This document shows, in pieces, positions 36,801-48,200 of a stretch of 64,000 bases of DNA. The stretch lies in the NCBI RefSeq assembly GCF_003352005.1, contig NZ_CP024848.1, positions 1,807,001 through 1,871,000 of the forward strand, read 5' to 3'. The position numbers and the translations under genes are program-made. The stretch is from Oceanobacillus zhaokaii. Its GTDB lineage: Bacteria; Bacillota; Bacilli; Bacillales; Amphibacillaceae. Within the stretch, counting starts at the first letter, position 1; each line of letters starts with the position of its first letter. The notes beneath the pieces were generated by a model. It saw only the letters and a program-made list of their open reading frames with translations, had not been told where the DNA came from and did not search any database.

Positions 36801-38075
36801 TTGACCACTATTATTGCGTTTATATTGATGTTTGGTTTGCTAGTGTTTATACACGAGTGGGGGCATATGATTTTTGCTAAGCGTGCTGGAATGCTGGTCC
36901 GTGAATTTGCAATTGGTTTTGGACCAAAAGTTTTTTCATTCACTAAAAATGAAACATTATACACAATTCGTTTAATCCCTGCTGGAGGATATGTTCGTGT
37001 AGCTGGTGAAGACCCTGAAATCATTGAGCTAAAACCTGGACATCATATCGGATTAGAGTTTAATCAGGCCGGGAAGGTTAATAAAATTATTGTCAACAAT
37101 AAATCGAAGCATCCGAATGCAAGGGTCATCGAAGTGGAACGGGTTGATCTAGATCATCAGTTAATCATTGAAGGTTATGAAATTGATGAAGAAAATGATT
37201 TACTGCGATTCGATGTTGATGAAAAAGCATTTTTCATCATGGATGAAAGAGAAACGCAAATAGCACCATATAATCGACAATTTGCATCCAAAACACCAGC
37301 ACAACGGGCAATGCAATTGTTTGCCGGGCCTATGATGAACTTCTTGCTTGCAATAGTTATTTTTATTATTTTAGGCTTAATTCAAGGTGTCCCTGTTGAA
37401 GAAGCGCGAATGGGACAGATTCAGCCGGATACACCTGCAGAGGAAGCTGGCCTGCAGCCTAATGATGAAGTTATCCAAATTGAAGATCAATCTGTTTCAA
37501 CTTGGGAAGAATTTACTAGTGTTGTTAGGGAGAATCCAGGACAAGAAATGGAACTCGTCGTTTTAAGAAATGGGAATGAGGAAGCAATAACAATTGTGCC
37601 TAATGAAGTGGAGTCGGTTGATCAAAAAGGTGACCCAATTAGCATAGGGCAAATTGGTGTATATCAAGCAACCGAAAAGTCAGTTATTGGTACATTAAAG
37701 TATGGAATAATCCAAACCTACAATATTACAAAATTGGTATTAACTAACTTAATGATGTTAATCACCGGACAGGTTTCGATTGATATGCTTTCAGGTCCTG
37801 TTGGAATCTATGATGCGACAGATCAAGTGGTTCAAACAGGATTTATGAATTTATTGTTATGGACTGCAATGCTAAGTGTTAATCTTGGAATTGTTAACTT
37901 AGTGCCATTACCTGCACTTGACGGTGGTCGTTTACTATTTGTTGCAATTGAAGCAATTCGCGGGAAACCAGTGCCACCTGAAAAAGAAGGAATCTTTCAT
38001 TTTGTAGGGTTTGCATTACTAATGCTCCTAATGATTGTTGTAACATGGAATGATATCCAACGTCTATTCCTGTAG
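36801..38075 (+). CDS. rseP: Site-2 protease RseP/RasP
   Basis: Intramembrane zinc protease that cleaves anti-sigma factors and signal-peptide remnants. With TTG 36801 (six bases after AAGGATGGTG) the protein has 424 residues. The zinc motif HEWGH (H18, E19, H22) is in the first TM segment, a PDZ domain lies near 205-270, and the second active-site motif is NLVPLPALDGGRL. The B. subtilis protein has HELGH. ATG 36789 is only one base from a weak site. Confidence 0.94.
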   Translation: MTTIIAFILMFGLLVFIHEWGHMIFAKRAGMLVREFAIGFGPKVFSFTKNETLYTIRLIPAGGYVRVAGEDPEIIELKPGHHIGLEFNQAGKVNKIIVNNKSKHPNARVIEVERVDLDHQLIIEGYEIDEENDLLRFDVDEKAFFIMDERETQIAPYNRQFASKTPAQRAMQLFAGPMMNFLLAIVIFIILGLIQGVPVEEARMGQIQPDTPAEEAGLQPNDEVIQIEDQSVSTWEEFTSVVRENPGQEMELVVLRNGNEEAITIVPNEVESVDQKGDPISIGQIGVYQATEKSVIGTLKYGIIQTYNITKLVLTNLMMLITGQVSIDMLSGPVGIYDATDQVVQTGFMNLLLWTAMLSVNLGIVNLVPLPALDGGRLLFVAIEAIRGKPVPPEKEGIFHFVGFALLMLLMIVVTWNDIQRLFL

Positions 38076-38090
38076 AAAAAACCAAACCGC

Positions 38091-38122
38091 GAAACCCTTG
38101 TCCAATTGCTGGCAAGGGTTTC
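38091..38122 (+). terminator. Hairpin between rseP and polC
   Basis: GAAACCCTTG pairs perfectly with CAAGGGTTTC (10 bp) across a 12-base loop. No T-run follows, so it may be a weak terminator or a processing site. It occupies the place where B. subtilis has proS. Confidence 0.5.
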
Positions 38123-38161
38123 AGCATTAGTCGTATATATAGTTGAATGGGAGGGCTATCA

Positions 38162-41100
38162 ATGGATATTTCAAAAAAAGAAAAAATGCACTATTTATTA
38201 CAGCAGCTTCAAATACCAGAAGAGTATAGGAAACAATATTTCAATGAAAGTTACCTAGAGAAATTAGAAGTATATAAGAAAACAAAGACTTGGCATTTTC
38301 ACATTCATGTAGGAAAAGTATTGCCAGTCAATATGTACCTGTCATTACAAGCAAAGCTTAAGGAAACTTTTCAGCAAATAGCGCAGGTAGATGTTACGAT
38401 TACGACAGATGACAAAACTTGCACGGAAGAAACAATTACTGCCTACTGGAAAAACTATATTACATCAATTACAAACCTCTCTCCGGCATATCGCGACCTA
38501 GTGCAAAACCAAGCCCCTAGAGTTAACGGTAATAAGATTATGTTAACAGCAAGAAATGATGCAGAAGGAAGTGCGCTTAAAAAGCGGCTTGAGTCAGATT
38601 TTAATTTATACTGTAAAAAAATAGGGACTTTATCTTATTCATTAGAAATTGATGTGAAAACAAATTTAGCCGATCTTGAGAAGTTTAAGGAACAGAAGGC
38701 AAAAGAAGATCAGCAGATTGTACTTAAAACGGTTCAAGAAAAAGAAAAGCGTGATCAAGAAAAGAACAATAATGATAATCAGCCATTACAGCTTGGGTAT
38801 AAAATTCAAGATGAGCCGATCCAAATGGAACAAATTCAAGATGAAGAACGACGTGTAACAGTACAAGGATACATTTTTTCTGTTGAAGTTCGAGAATTAC
38901 GCTCTGGTAGAAGCTTATTGATTATTAAGGCAACAGATTACACAGATTCCCTGCAGATTAAGAAGTTTTCAAATGGGGACGATGATGTTGCACAGTTTAA
39001 ATCTGTTAAAGAAGGCATGTGGATAAAAGCGAGAGGAAGCATTCAGACAGATATGTATTCGAATGAGCTTGCGATGATGGCAAATGACATCCATGAAATT
39101 AAGGTAGAGCAACGCAGAGATGAAGCGGATGAAGATGGAAAACGTGTCGAATTACATGCACATACTACGATGAGCCAAATGGATGCAGTTGTTTCACCGA
39201 GTGCGCTTGTTACCCAGGCTGCAAAATGGGGGCATAAGGCAGTTGCCATCACAGACCATGCAGGTGTTCAAGGATTTCCAGATGCACATGCAGCGGGTAT
39301 GAAGAATGGAATTAAAGTCTTGTATGGTGTTGAAGCCAATTTAGTCGATGATGGGGTGCCAATTGCTTATAATGAAAAAGATTTGGACTTAGAAGATGCG
39401 AACTATATTGTATTCGACGTCGAAACGACAGGCTTATCAGCGGTTTACGATACGATAATTGAACTTGCTGGGGTGAAGATTCATAAAGGTGAAATCATTG
39501 ATCGATTTGAGGCATTTGCTAATCCACATCATCCCTTATCTGAAACAACAATCGAATTAACAGGAATTACGGATGAAATGGTTAAAGACGCTCCGGAGGT
39601 TGATGAGGTAATTAAAGATTTTTATGAATGGATGGGAAATGATGTTCTCGTCGCTCATAATGCAAGCTTTGATATGGGATTTCTGAATCAGGCACTAAAA
39701 AGAATCAACTATGAAAAAGCGGAGAATCCTGTTGTCGATACATTAGAATTAGCTCGTTTTCTTTTCCCAGAATTGAAAAATCATCGACTAAATACATTAT
39801 GTAAGCATTTAGATATTGAGCTAACCCAACATCACCGTGCAATATATGACGCAGAAGCAACTGGTTATTTACTTTGGAAGCTTGTGAAAAAGCTGCTGAA
39901 TCAAGAAATTGTTAATCATAAACAATTAAATAACCATATGGGTGAAGGAAATGCATATCAAAGGTCAAGACCGTATCATTGTACTTTACTTGCGAAGACA
40001 GAAGAAGGCTTAAAAAATCTGTATAAGTTAGTGTCGTTTGCGCATATTGATTACTTCTACCGTGTACCGAGATTGCCAAGGTCTGTATTACAAAAACATC
40101 GAGAAGGATTATTGGTTGGAACTGCATGTGACCGCGGAGAAGTATTTGAAACGATGATGCAAAAATCAGCTGACGAGGCAGAGCGTGCTGCTGAATTTTA
40201 TGATTATATTGAAGTTCAGCCACCAACCAACTATGTTCACCTTGTTGAGAAAGATCTTGTACAAAACGAGTCACAAGTATTAGATATTATTTCAAATATT
40301 GTTGATATGGGCGAAAGGATGAATAAAACGGTAGTAGCAACAGGAAATGTTCATTATATTGATGAGCATGATAAACAATACCGACAAATCCTGATTTCTT
40401 CTCAAGCAGGAAACCCATTAAGCCGACAAACATTGCCGGATACTCCTTTCCGTACTACAAACGAAATGCTGGAATGCTTCCATTTCCTAGGAGAAGACAA
40501 AGCATATGAAATTGTAGTGACTAATCCAAATCAGCTTGCAGAAGAAATAGAGGAGCTTTCACCAGTAAAGGACGGGCTATATACTCCTACCATTGATGGA
40601 GCTGATCAAGAAATGCGTGATCTCTGTTACTCAAATGCAAAACGAATTTATGGTGAACCAGTGCCTAAAATTGTTGTGGATCGATTAGAAAGGGAATTGG
40701 AAAGTATCATTGGTCATGGATTTGCAGTTATTTATTTAATTTCCCATAAACTCGTTAAGAAATCACTTGATGATGGATATCTCGTTGGTTCCCGTGGTTC
40801 GGTAGGTTCGTCACTAGTTGCTACGTTGTCAGAAATAACCGAAGTAAACCCACTAGTACCACACTATGTATGTCCTGAATGCCAATATAATGAATTTATT
40901 ACAGATGGTTCGGTTGGAAGTGGATTTGATTTACCAGATAAAAATTGCCCAAATTGCAATACGTCACTAAACAAGGACGGGCATGATATTCCGTTTGAGA
41001 CTTTCCTTGGCTTTAAGGGAGATAAAGTACCAGATATTGATTTGAACTTCTCAGGTGATTACCAGCCACGGGCACACAACTATACAAAAGTACTGTTTGG

Positions 41101-42451
41101 AGAAGATAAAGTTTTTCGTGCGGGTACAATTGGTACAGTTGCAGAAAAGACAGCATATGGCTATGTAAAAGGATATGCATCTGATAGACAATTAGTATTT
41201 AAAAACGCGGAAATTGATCGACTAGTTAAAGGAAGTACTGGTGTTAAGAGAACTACTGGACAGCATCCAGGGGGAATAATCGTTGTCCCTGAGGATAAAG
41301 AAATATTTGATTTCACACCAATTCAGTTTCCTGCTGATGACCGAAATAGTGAATGGAAAACAACACATTTTGACTTCCATTCCATCCATGATAATTTATT
41401 GAAGCTGGATATTCTTGGTCATGATGATCCGACCGTGATTCGTATGCTTCAGGATTTAAGCGGCATTGATCCAAAAACGATACCGACCGATGACCCTGAT
41501 GTATTCAAGCTATTTTCTGGAACAGAGGCACTTGGTGTTACATCGGAGCAAATTAATAGTAAAACAGGTACATTGGGACTTCCTGAGTTTGGTACAAAAT
41601 TTGTAAGACAAATGCTGGAGGATACAAAACCATCCACATTTGCTGAGCTTCTCATTATTTCTGGATTATCCCATGGTACAGACGTATGGTTAGGAAATGC
41701 TCAAGATTTAATTAATGATGGTACCTGTGTATTAACAGAAGTTATCGGTTGTCGTGATGATATAATGGTATATCTTATCCACAAAGGTTTGGAGGCATCA
41801 TTAGCGTTTAAAATCATGGAATCCGTTCGTAAAGGTAAAGGATTGCAGGATGAATGGATAGTTGAAATGAGGAAAAACAATGTACCTAATTGGTATATCG
41901 ATTCCTGTAAAAAAATTAAGTACATGTTTCCTAAAGCACATGCTGCCGCATATGCTTTAAATGCAATCCGAATAGCGTACTTTAAAGTACATTATCCAAT
42001 TTACTTCTATGCTGCATATTTCACCGTACGGGCAGATGACTTTGATTTAATTACGATGCATAAAGGTTCAGAAGCAATACGAAAACAAATTCAAGGTATT
42101 GCCGCAAAAGGAAACGAAGCCTCGCCGAAAGAGAAAAACTTATTAACAGTATTAGAACTTTCGCTTGAAATGTGTGAACGTGGACTTTCATTTAAGAAGG
42201 TTGATTTATACAAATCAAGTGCAACAGAATTTATAGTTGATGGGGACAGCTTAATCCCTCCATTTAATGCGGTTGATGGTTTAGGAACAAACGCTGCACT
42301 AAATATTGTTAAAGCACGTGAAGAAGGAGAATTCCTATCAAAAGAAGATTTGCGCGAACGAAGTAAAATTTCCAAAACTGTATTAGAGTACCTGGATAAC
42401 ATCGGATGCCTAGAAGGTATGGAAGAAAAGAATCAATTATCCTTGTTTTAA
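38162..42451 (+). CDS. polC: DNA polymerase III alpha subunit, PolC type
   Basis: Replicative polymerase of Firmicutes with built-in proofreading. The 1429 residues match the normal PolC length. In order: an N-terminal domain and OB fold ([18 protein letters not shown]), a PHP domain ([14 protein letters not shown]), the DEDDh exonuclease ([38 protein letters not shown]), a zinc module (CPECQ ... CPNC) and the catalytic core ([24 protein letters not shown]). Start ATG 38162 is fixed by GGGAGG; ATG 38147 overlaps it. Confidence 0.97.
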   Translation: MDISKKEKMHYLLQQLQIPEEYRKQYFNESYLEKLEVYKKTKTWHFHIHVGKVLPVNMYLSLQAKLKETFQQIAQVDVTITTDDKTCTEETITAYWKNYITSITNLSPAYRDLVQNQAPRVNGNKIMLTARNDAEGSALKKRLESDFNLYCKKIGTLSYSLEIDVKTNLADLEKFKEQKAKEDQQIVLKTVQEKEKRDQEKNNNDNQPLQLGYKIQDEPIQMEQIQDEERRVTVQGYIFSVEVRELRSGRSLLIIKATDYTDSLQIKKFSNGDDDVAQFKSVKEGMWIKARGSIQTDMYSNELAMMANDIHEIKVEQRRDEADEDGKRVELHAHTTMSQMDAVVSPSALVTQAAKWGHKAVAITDHAGVQGFPDAHAAGMKNGIKVLYGVEANLVDDGVPIAYNEKDLDLEDANYIVFDVETTGLSAVYDTIIELAGVKIHKGEIIDRFEAFANPHHPLSETTIELTGITDEMVKDAPEVDEVIKDFYEWMGNDVLVAHNASFDMGFLNQALKRINYEKAENPVVDTLELARFLFPELKNHRLNTLCKHLDIELTQHHRAIYDAEATGYLLWKLVKKLLNQEIVNHKQLNNHMGEGNAYQRSRPYHCTLLAKTEEGLKNLYKLVSFAHIDYFYRVPRLPRSVLQKHREGLLVGTACDRGEVFETMMQKSADEAERAAEFYDYIEVQPPTNYVHLVEKDLVQNESQVLDIISNIVDMGERMNKTVVATGNVHYIDEHDKQYRQILISSQAGNPLSRQTLPDTPFRTTNEMLECFHFLGEDKAYEIVVTNPNQLAEEIEELSPVKDGLYTPTIDGADQEMRDLCYSNAKRIYGEPVPKIVVDRLERELESIIGHGFAVIYLISHKLVKKSLDDGYLVGSRGSVGSSLVATLSEITEVNPLVPHYVCPECQYNEFITDGSVGSGFDLPDKNCPNCNTSLNKDGHDIPFETFLGFKGDKVPDIDLNFSGDYQPRAHNYTKVLFGEDKVFRAGTIGTVAEKTAYGYVKGYASDRQLVFKNAEIDRLVKGSTGVKRTTGQHPGGIIVVPEDKEIFDFTPIQFPADDRNSEWKTTHFDFHSIHDNLLKLDILGHDDPTVIRMLQDLSGIDPKTIPTDDPDVFKLFSGTEALGVTSEQINSKTGTLGLPEFGTKFVRQMLEDTKPSTFAELLIISGLSHGTDVWLGNAQDLINDGTCVLTEVIGCRDDIMVYLIHKGLEASLAFKIMESVRKGKGLQDEWIVEMRKNNVPNWYIDSCKKIKYMFPKAHAAAYALNAIRIAYFKVHYPIYFYAAYFTVRADDFDLITMHKGSEAIRKQIQGIAAKGNEASPKEKNLLTVLELSLEMCERGLSFKKVDLYKSSATEFIVDGDSLIPPFNAVDGLGTNAALNIVKAREEGEFLSKEDLRERSKISKTVLEYLDNIGCLEGMEEKNQLSLF

Positions 42452-42674
42452 TTTTTAGTCTAACTTGACTTAGATTACTACTATTGATATCTATTTGCGT
42501 CTTAATAGCTAAGTTGATTTCCGTTGCGAGAAGTCGCTTTCCGAAGTAAAGCTTCAGCTCCCTCACAGGTTGCTCTGCCAGTAGAAGTCGACTTACCAAA
42601 GTGAATAAACAGCCATAATAGAAGGAATGCCATCTTATCTTGATAATAATATGCACTAGCACAATCCCAGCGTA

Positions 42675-42810
42675 GGAAATATACGAAGACTCCTCGAAAA
42701 TAAAGTTCTATTTGTCTGATTGCGATGTAACGCTGCTGAAGCTTACCTTGTCCTGCGGGAGGCTCAGCAGCCCCCGTGGAAAGTGAAGTGTATTTTCCGA
42801 GCGCTCGGCC
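42675..42810. repeat. Palindromic intergenic repeat, family 2, copy A
   Basis: GGAAATATACGAAGACTCC at the left and GGAAAGTGAAGTGTATTTTC at the right are roughly inverted, with CTGCGGGAGGCTCAGCAGCCCCCG between. The right half matches 53140-53176 closely. Similar GC-richer repeats are widespread between genes of Bacillaceae. Confidence 0.65.
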
Positions 42811-42872
42811 AGTGTATAATCGCCATCAAAAGTAAGAACAACCTTTATGGTATAGCGTTAAATTGGTAAATC

Positions 42873-42901
42873 TTGCATCAGGTCAATGTATATGCTATAA
42901 T
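42873..42901 (+). promoter_or_regulatory. Sigma-A promoter of the rimP-nusA-infB operon
   Basis: -35 TTGCAT at 42873-42878, a 17-base spacer and -10 TATAAT at 42896-42901 with a TGC extension. The leader to rimP would be about 190 bases. Confidence 0.75.
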
Positions 42902-42931
42902 ACTTTGTGGTAAGTAATGATACGGACAGTC

Positions 42932-42960
42932 AAAGAGTGGGTGAAAACCCACTCTTTCTT
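42932..42960 (+). terminator. Leader hairpin 1 before rimP
   Basis: AAAGAGTGGGT pairs perfectly with ACCCACTCTTT across a GAAA tetraloop, followed by a short T-rich run. It lies about 25 bases after the predicted transcription start, so it is likely an attenuator or a stable 5' structure. Confidence 0.65.
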
Positions 42961-42984
42961 CATAGTTCTATTCCACACTGACAA

Positions 42985-43025
42985 AAAATTCCCTTGCCAC
43001 AAATTCAGGCAGGGATTTTATTTTT
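42985..43025 (+). terminator. Leader hairpin 2 before rimP
   Basis: AAAATTCCCTTGCC pairs with GGCAGGGATTTT with two bulges, and TATTTTT follows. It is a second possible intrinsic terminator in the leader. In B. subtilis NusA autoregulates its operon by termination in the leader. Confidence 0.6.
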
Positions 43026-43099
43026 AAAGGGATAAATGAAGAAGCATGGATTAGTCCATAATATATGTAATACTACAACTGAATAAAGGAGGATGAAAG

Positions 43100-43570
43100 T
43101 TGAGTTCTCAAGTAATAAAAACAACTGAAGAATTAGTTCTGCCAATTCTAGAAGAAAAGAAATTTGAATTGGTGGATATTGAGTATGTCAAAGAAGGGAA
43201 AAACTGGTTTCTGCGTCTATATATTGATAAGCCAGGCGGAATTGATATTACCGAATGTGGCGATGTATCAGAAGCGCTCAGTGAGAAGCTCGATGCAACA
43301 GATCCAATAAAAGAACCGTATTTCTTAGAGGTCTCATCACCAGGTGTTGAAAGACCACTCAAAACAAAAGAAGACTTTAACAATAATATATCAAAAAACA
43401 TGTTTATAAAACTATATGAGCCAATCGACAATGAAAAAGAGTATGAAGGAATTTTGAAGCAGTTCGAAGATAATATATTAACGATTGAATATAAAGTTAA
43501 AAATCGAATGAAACAAGTAGAAATTCCATATGACAAAATAGCAAAAGCAAGAATTGCTGTCACGTTTTAA
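43100..43570 (+). CDS. rimP: Ribosome maturation factor RimP
   Basis: Needed for maturation of the 30S subunit. The 156 residues contain LVDIEYVKEGKNWFLRLYIDKPGGI, DPIKEPYFLEVSSPGVERPLKT and a C-terminal Sm-like domain. The TTG start is placed just after AAAGGAGGATGAAAG. It is the first gene of the nusA-infB operon. Confidence 0.96.
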   Translation: MSSQVIKTTEELVLPILEEKKFELVDIEYVKEGKNWFLRLYIDKPGGIDITECGDVSEALSEKLDATDPIKEPYFLEVSSPGVERPLKTKEDFNNNISKNMFIKLYEPIDNEKEYEGILKQFEDNILTIEYKVKNRMKQVEIPYDKIAKARIAVTF

Positions 43571-43583
43571 GGGGGAAAAGATA

Positions 43584-44681
43584 GTGAGCAGTCAGTTGTT
43601 TGATGCAATTGATAATTTATCAAGTGAAAAAGGTATTGACAAAGAAGTATTATTAGAAGCATTAGAAGCAGCATTAATCTCGGCATATAAGAAGAATTTC
43701 CAATCTGCCTCAAATGTTAGAGTAGAATTAAATGAAGCAACCGGAAAAATGAGTGTTTATTCAAGAAAAACGGTTGTTGAGGAAGTAGAAGATTCACAGT
43801 TGGAAATTTCTTTAGATGAAGCTAGAAAACTTGATCCCAACTATGAATTAGAAGATACGATTGAATTAGAGGTAACACCAAAGGACTTCGGGCGAATTGC
43901 TGCACAAGCTGCTAAGCAGGTTGTAACACAACGAGTTCGGGAAGCAGAGCGTGGCGTAATCTTCTCTGAATATATTGATCGTGAAGAAGATGTAATGACT
44001 GGAATTATTCAGCGTGAAGACCCACGATTTGTATATGTGAATTTAGGGAAAATTGAAGCGAAATTAGCAGAAGCTGAACAGATGCCAACAGAGGAATATA
44101 ACATACACGACCGATTAAAAGTATTTGTAACAAAGGTTGAGAACACAAGTAAGGGACCACAAATCTATGTCTCAAGATCTCACCCAGGCCTCCTGAAACG
44201 ACTTTTTGAAATGGAAGTTCCAGAAATCTTTGATGGCGTTGTTGAAATTAAATCAGTAGCAAGGGAAGCTGGCGATCGTTCAAAACTTTCCGTTTATGCT
44301 GCAAATCCAGAAATTGACCCGGTCGGTTCTTGTGTTGGTCAAAGAGGACAACGTGTACAAGCAATCGTTGATGAATTAAAAGGTGAAAAAATCGATATTG
44401 TTGAATGGTCAGAGGATCCAAAAGTATACGTTTCGAATGCATTAAGTCCTTCAAAAGTAGTCGATGTCATCGTGAATGAAGAAGAAAAAGCAACTACTGT
44501 AATTGTTCCAGATTATCAATTATCGTTAGCGATTGGCAAACGCGGCCAGAACGCAAGACTAGCTGCGAAGCTCACAGGCTGGAAAATTGATATTAAAAGT
44601 GAATCAGAAGCAAGAGAAGAAGGTTTGTTAACTGAAGCAGAAGATACGTATTCAGAAGAAGTAGAAGACTTGTTCGAATAA
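43584..44681 (+). CDS. nusA: Transcription termination/antitermination factor NusA
   Basis: Binds RNA polymerase and RNA and promotes pausing and intrinsic termination. The 365 residues show the N-terminal domain (LFDAIDNLSSEKGIDKEV), an S1 domain near 135-200 and two KH domains (GSCVGQRGQRVQAIVDEL and SLAIGKRGQNARLAAKLTG), without the acidic repeats of enterobacteria. GTG 43584 follows GGGGGAAAAG. The frame begins earlier inside rimP but lacks a site. Confidence 0.97.
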   Translation: MSSQLFDAIDNLSSEKGIDKEVLLEALEAALISAYKKNFQSASNVRVELNEATGKMSVYSRKTVVEEVEDSQLEISLDEARKLDPNYELEDTIELEVTPKDFGRIAAQAAKQVVTQRVREAERGVIFSEYIDREEDVMTGIIQREDPRFVYVNLGKIEAKLAEAEQMPTEEYNIHDRLKVFVTKVENTSKGPQIYVSRSHPGLLKRLFEMEVPEIFDGVVEIKSVAREAGDRSKLSVYAANPEIDPVGSCVGQRGQRVQAIVDELKGEKIDIVEWSEDPKVYVSNALSPSKVVDVIVNEEEKATTVIVPDYQLSLAIGKRGQNARLAAKLTGWKIDIKSESEAREEGLLTEAEDTYSEEVEDLFE

Positions 44682-44693
44682 GGAGGGATACGT

Positions 44694-44975
44694 ATGGTAA
44701 AACAGAGAAAGACACCAGAACGAAAATGCATCATAACGAATGAAATGAAGCCAAAGAAGGATCTTATTCGTGTCGTGCGCAACAAAGAAGGGGAAGTCTT
44801 TGTTGATCCTACAGGCAAGAAAAACGGCCGTGGTGCATACTTATCTCGAGATTTGGATGTTATTACAAAAGCAGAGAAATCAAGTGCACTTAATCGGCAG
44901 TTAAATGCGGAAGTAGATGCTTCTATATATGAAGAATTAAGAATGCTTGTCACAGGTAATGTCAATGAAAAATAG
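44694..44975 (+). CDS. rnpM: RNase P modulator RnpM (YlxR)
   Basis: Small RNA-binding protein of the nusA operon, recently shown in B. subtilis to modulate RNase P. The 93 residues begin with KTPERKCIITNEMKPKKDLIRVV, and include the GRGAYLSRDLD motif, both typical of the family. AGGAGGG precedes ATG. It overlaps ylxQ by eleven bases. Confidence 0.92.
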   Translation: MVKQRKTPERKCIITNEMKPKKDLIRVVRNKEGEVFVDPTGKKNGRGAYLSRDLDVITKAEKSSALNRQLNAEVDASIYEELRMLVTGNVNEK

Positions 44976-45267
44976 TTATTTAAACTTAATTGGACTTGCA
45001 TATCGAGCTAGAAAATGCTCATTGGGTGAAGAATTGATTATTAAAGATATTCAAAATCAACGAGCGAAATTAGTACTGCTAGCAAGTGATATCGGTCCAC
45101 AAACGAAGAAGAAGCTAATGGATAAATGTAATTTTTATAATGTGCCAGTTGTGATAGTAGATGATCGGGAAGCACTATCGAACGCAATTGGGAAATCCCA
45201 AAGAGTTGCAGTTGGTATTTTAGATGCTGGATTTGCAACTAAAATAAGATCGTTGTTGGGTAATTAA
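44965..45267 (+). CDS. ylxQ: L7Ae-family ribosomal protein YlxQ
   Basis: K-turn-type RNA-binding protein of the L7Ae/L30e family. The 100 residues have [16 protein letters not shown] and [21 protein letters not shown]. The ATG at 44965 lies seven bases after AGGT; an in-frame TTG at 44947 is less likely. It lies between rnpM and infB as in other Bacilli. Function of the protein itself is unclear. Confidence 0.9.
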   Translation: MKNSYLNLIGLAYRARKCSLGEELIIKDIQNQRAKLVLLASDIGPQTKKKLMDKCNFYNVPVVIVDDREALSNAIGKSQRVAVGILDAGFATKIRSLLGN

Positions 45268-45283
45268 TCTCGGGGGTGAACGT

Positions 45284-47437
45284 ATGAGTAAAATGCGTGT
45301 ATATGAATATGCAAAACAAAATAATACGTCAAGTAAAGATGTAATTGACTATTTAAAGGAATTGGATGTGGAAGTTTCGAATCATATGTCAACAATATCA
45401 GATGATACTAAAGGAAAATTAGATAAGAAGTTTGTTAGTCAGCCGAAGAAAAATGAAAAAAGTGTACAACAAACAACCGTGAAAAATGATTCAAATAATA
45501 ACGGGTCAAATCAAATGAAAAAGAAAGATAATCGTCCAGAGAAGAAAGCTAATGCAACAACGCAAAACAATAAATCTGGTGGCCATCAAAAGAATAATAG
45601 AAATCAAAATAGACGTCCGAATCACTTTAATAAAGGCAGAGGTAATAAGCAAACTTCAACAAAACAATCAACTGTTGTTGAGACGCCTAAAAAGATTACG
45701 TACAGTGATACATTAACAGTAAGTGGGTTAGCTAGTAAGCTTTATAAAAAAGAAGCGGAAATTATTAAAAAGTTAATGTTCATGGGTGTAATGGCAACGA
45801 AAAATCAAGATTTAGACGATGATACAATCGAACTAATTTGTAACGATTATAATGTAGAAGTAGAGAAAGAAATCATTATAGAAGATACGAATTTTGACAA
45901 ATATATCGTTGAAGAAAAACCAGAAGATCTTGTTGAACGACCTGCTGTTGTAACAATTATGGGGCATGTTGACCATGGTAAAACGACAACACTTGACTCT
46001 ATTCGTAACACGAAGGTAACTGCAGGCGAAGCTGGTGGAATTACACAGCATATTGGTGCTTATCAAGTAGAAGTTAACGATAAGAAAATAACTTTCTTAG
46101 ATACGCCTGGACATGCTGCATTTACTAGTATGCGCTCACGTGGTGCACAAGTTACAGATATTGCTATACTTGTTGTAGCGGCTGATGACGGTGTTATGCC
46201 ACAAACAATTGAAGCAATTAACCATGCGAAAGCAGCGGAAGTACCGATAATTGTTGCTGTGAACAAAGTGGATAAAGAAGCAGCCAACCCTGACCGAGTA
46301 ATGCAAGAGCTAACTGAACATGGTCTTGTACCAGAAGACTGGGGCGGAGAAACGATTTTCGTGAAGATATCCGCGAAACAGCATACAGGTATTGATGATT
46401 TATTAGAAATGATTTTACTTGTAGCTGAAGTTGAGGAATTAAAAGCAAATCCAAATGCAAATGGATTTGGTACTGTTATTGAAGCAGAGCTTGATAAGGG
46501 TAGAGGATCTGTTGCAACGTTACTTGTACAAAACGGTACCTTAAATGTTGGGGATTCTGTCGTCGTCGGTAATACATTTGGCCGTGTTCGTGCAATGGTA
46601 AATGATCTTGGCGAACGGGTTACAAGTGTTGGTCCATCGACTCCTGTTGCAATTACAGGATTACATGATGTACCACAAGCTGGTGATCAATTCTTAGTAT
46701 TTAAAGATGAGAAGAAAGCTCGTCAAATTGGTGAAGCTCGTCAGCAAAAACACATTATGGAAAATCGTCATGAACAAACGAAAATTAGCCTAGATGATTT
46801 ATTTGAGCAAATTAAACTAGGTGAAATGAAGGAATTAAATATTATCATTAAGGCAGATGTACAAGGTTCTGCTGAAGCACTTTCATCATCACTTCAAAAA
46901 ATTGATGTGGAAGGCGTTAATATTAAAATCATCCATGCAGGGGTTGGAGCGATTACGGAGTCAGATATTATTCTAGCATCAGCTTCAAATGCGATTGTTA
47001 TCGGCTTTAACGTTCGTCCAGATGTTAATGCGAAAAAAGCAGCAGAATCTGAAAAGGTTGATGTTCGCCTGCACCGTGTTATTTACAGTGCAATTGAAGA
47101 AATTGAATCAGCGATGAAAGGCTTGCTTGACCCAGAATTTGAGGAGAAAGTGATTGGTCAAGCGGAAGTTCGTGAAACATTTAAAGTTTCTAAAGTTGGT
47201 ACAATTGCTGGAAGCTATGTAACGGATGGTAAAATAACAAGAGATTCAAGTATTCGTCTAATCCGTGATGGTATTGTGTTATTCGAAGGTGAAATTGATA
47301 CGTTAAGACGTTTCAAAGATGATGTGAAGGAAGTTGCACAAAATTATGAATGTGGTATTACGATTGCAAACTTTAATGATGTTAAAGAAGGCGATGTAAT
47401 TGAAGCATATAAAATGGTAGAAATCGAACGCAAATGA
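45284..47437 (+). CDS. infB: Translation initiation factor IF-2
   Basis: GTPase that brings fMet-tRNA to the ribosome. The 717 residues are a typical Bacillus length. An IF2_N domain ([24 protein letters not shown]) is followed by an asparagine/lysine-rich linker, then the G domain: [17 protein letters not shown] and NKVDK. Domains II to IV follow. GGGGGTGA precedes ATG. Its stop overlaps the ylxP ATG. Confidence 0.98.
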   Translation: MSKMRVYEYAKQNNTSSKDVIDYLKELDVEVSNHMSTISDDTKGKLDKKFVSQPKKNEKSVQQTTVKNDSNNNGSNQMKKKDNRPEKKANATTQNNKSGGHQKNNRNQNRRPNHFNKGRGNKQTSTKQSTVVETPKKITYSDTLTVSGLASKLYKKEAEIIKKLMFMGVMATKNQDLDDDTIELICNDYNVEVEKEIIIEDTNFDKYIVEEKPEDLVERPAVVTIMGHVDHGKTTTLDSIRNTKVTAGEAGGITQHIGAYQVEVNDKKITFLDTPGHAAFTSMRSRGAQVTDIAILVVAADDGVMPQTIEAINHAKAAEVPIIVAVNKVDKEAANPDRVMQELTEHGLVPEDWGGETIFVKISAKQHTGIDDLLEMILLVAEVEELKANPNANGFGTVIEAELDKGRGSVATLLVQNGTLNVGDSVVVGNTFGRVRAMVNDLGERVTSVGPSTPVAITGLHDVPQAGDQFLVFKDEKKARQIGEARQQKHIMENRHEQTKISLDDLFEQIKLGEMKELNIIIKADVQGSAEALSSSLQKIDVEGVNIKIIHAGVGAITESDIILASASNAIVIGFNVRPDVNAKKAAESEKVDVRLHRVIYSAIEEIESAMKGLLDPEFEEKVIGQAEVRETFKVSKVGTIAGSYVTDGKITRDSSIRLIRDGIVLFEGEIDTLRRFKDDVKEVAQNYECGITIANFNDVKEGDVIEAYKMVEIERK

Positions 47438-47712
47438 TCTTATTTGCAGAAGTTGAATGTAAGTTATATGAAGGAAATTCACTTAAAGCAAAACGTTCTG
47501 TTATCAAAAGGTTATTAGCTAAGTTGCGGAATGATTATAATCTGTCTGTAACTGAACTGGATTATCATGACCTTTGGCAACGGACCAAAATTGGGATTGT
47601 CACGATTTCAACAGACTTATCTCATGCCGAACAAAGAATTCAAAAAACGTTACATGTTATTGATTCATTTCCAGAATTAGAACGTACTATTACAACTGTA
47701 GAACGCATATAA
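47434..47712 (+). CDS. ylxP: DUF503 family protein YlxP
   Basis: Conserved small protein of the infB operon with no firmly assigned role. The 92 residues include [27 protein letters not shown] and the [14 protein letters not shown] end. It is coupled to infB by a four-base overlap (ATGA) and lies before rbfA, which suggests a role in translation or ribosome assembly. Confidence 0.92.
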   Translation: MILFAEVECKLYEGNSLKAKRSVIKRLLAKLRNDYNLSVTELDYHDLWQRTKIGIVTISTDLSHAEQRIQKTLHVIDSFPELERTITTVERI

Positions 47713-47780
47713 AATCTCCTTTTACCTGTTAGATAAAACAAGTGGAAAGGATACTAGGTTTTTGATGAGGTGAAAGCAAA

Positions 47781-48122
47781 ATGTCTGAATTACGTGCAAA
47801 TCGAATTGCAGAACAAATGAAAAAAGAGCTAGGTGAAATAATTACCCGCAAGATAAAAGATCCGCGAGTTGGATTCGTAACTGTAACGGATGTTGAAGTG
47901 AGTGGTGACCTGCAGCAGGCAAAGATATTTATTTCTGTTTTAGGCGATGAAAAACAAAAGCAAGAAACACTTACAGGACTTGCGAAAGCAAAAGGGTTTA
48001 TCCGAACAGAAATTGGCAGACGAATTCGTTTGCGCAAAACACCAGAACTTTTATTTGAATTTGATGAAGCATTCGAATATGGAAATCGTATTGATACGAT
48101 TTTACGTGATCTAAATAAATAA
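47781..48122 (+). CDS. rbfA: Ribosome-binding factor A
   Basis: KH-fold factor for 16S rRNA maturation. The 113 residues contain [29 protein letters not shown] and the [21 protein letters not shown] end. GAGGTGA lies before ATG. It is followed by a terminator before truB. Confidence 0.97.
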   Translation: MSELRANRIAEQMKKELGEIITRKIKDPRVGFVTVTDVEVSGDLQQAKIFISVLGDEKQKQETLTGLAKAKGFIRTEIGRRIRLRKTPELLFEFDEAFEYGNRIDTILRDLNK

Positions 48123-48129
48123 TCATATT

Positions 48130-48167
48130 AATCTGACTCGGTTATTCACTTAGCCGGTCAGATTTTT
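48130..48167 (+). terminator. Terminator between rbfA and truB
   Basis: AATCTGAC(T)CGG at 48130-48141 pairs with CCGGTCAGATT at 48154-48164, followed by TTTTT. It divides the rimP-rbfA block from truB-ribF. Confidence 0.8.
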
Positions 48168-48200
48168 CCATGCAGAATATATTTTTTTGGAGCTGATTAA

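Larger units (their letters stand above)
42452..43099. other. polC-rimP intergenic region
   Basis: About 650 bases without a gene. It carries a palindromic repeat copy (42675-42810), a strong promoter (42873-42901) and two leader hairpins before rimP. The stretch 42500-42600 is also repeat-like (cgctttccgaagtaaagc), perhaps a degenerate second copy. Confidence 0.6.
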
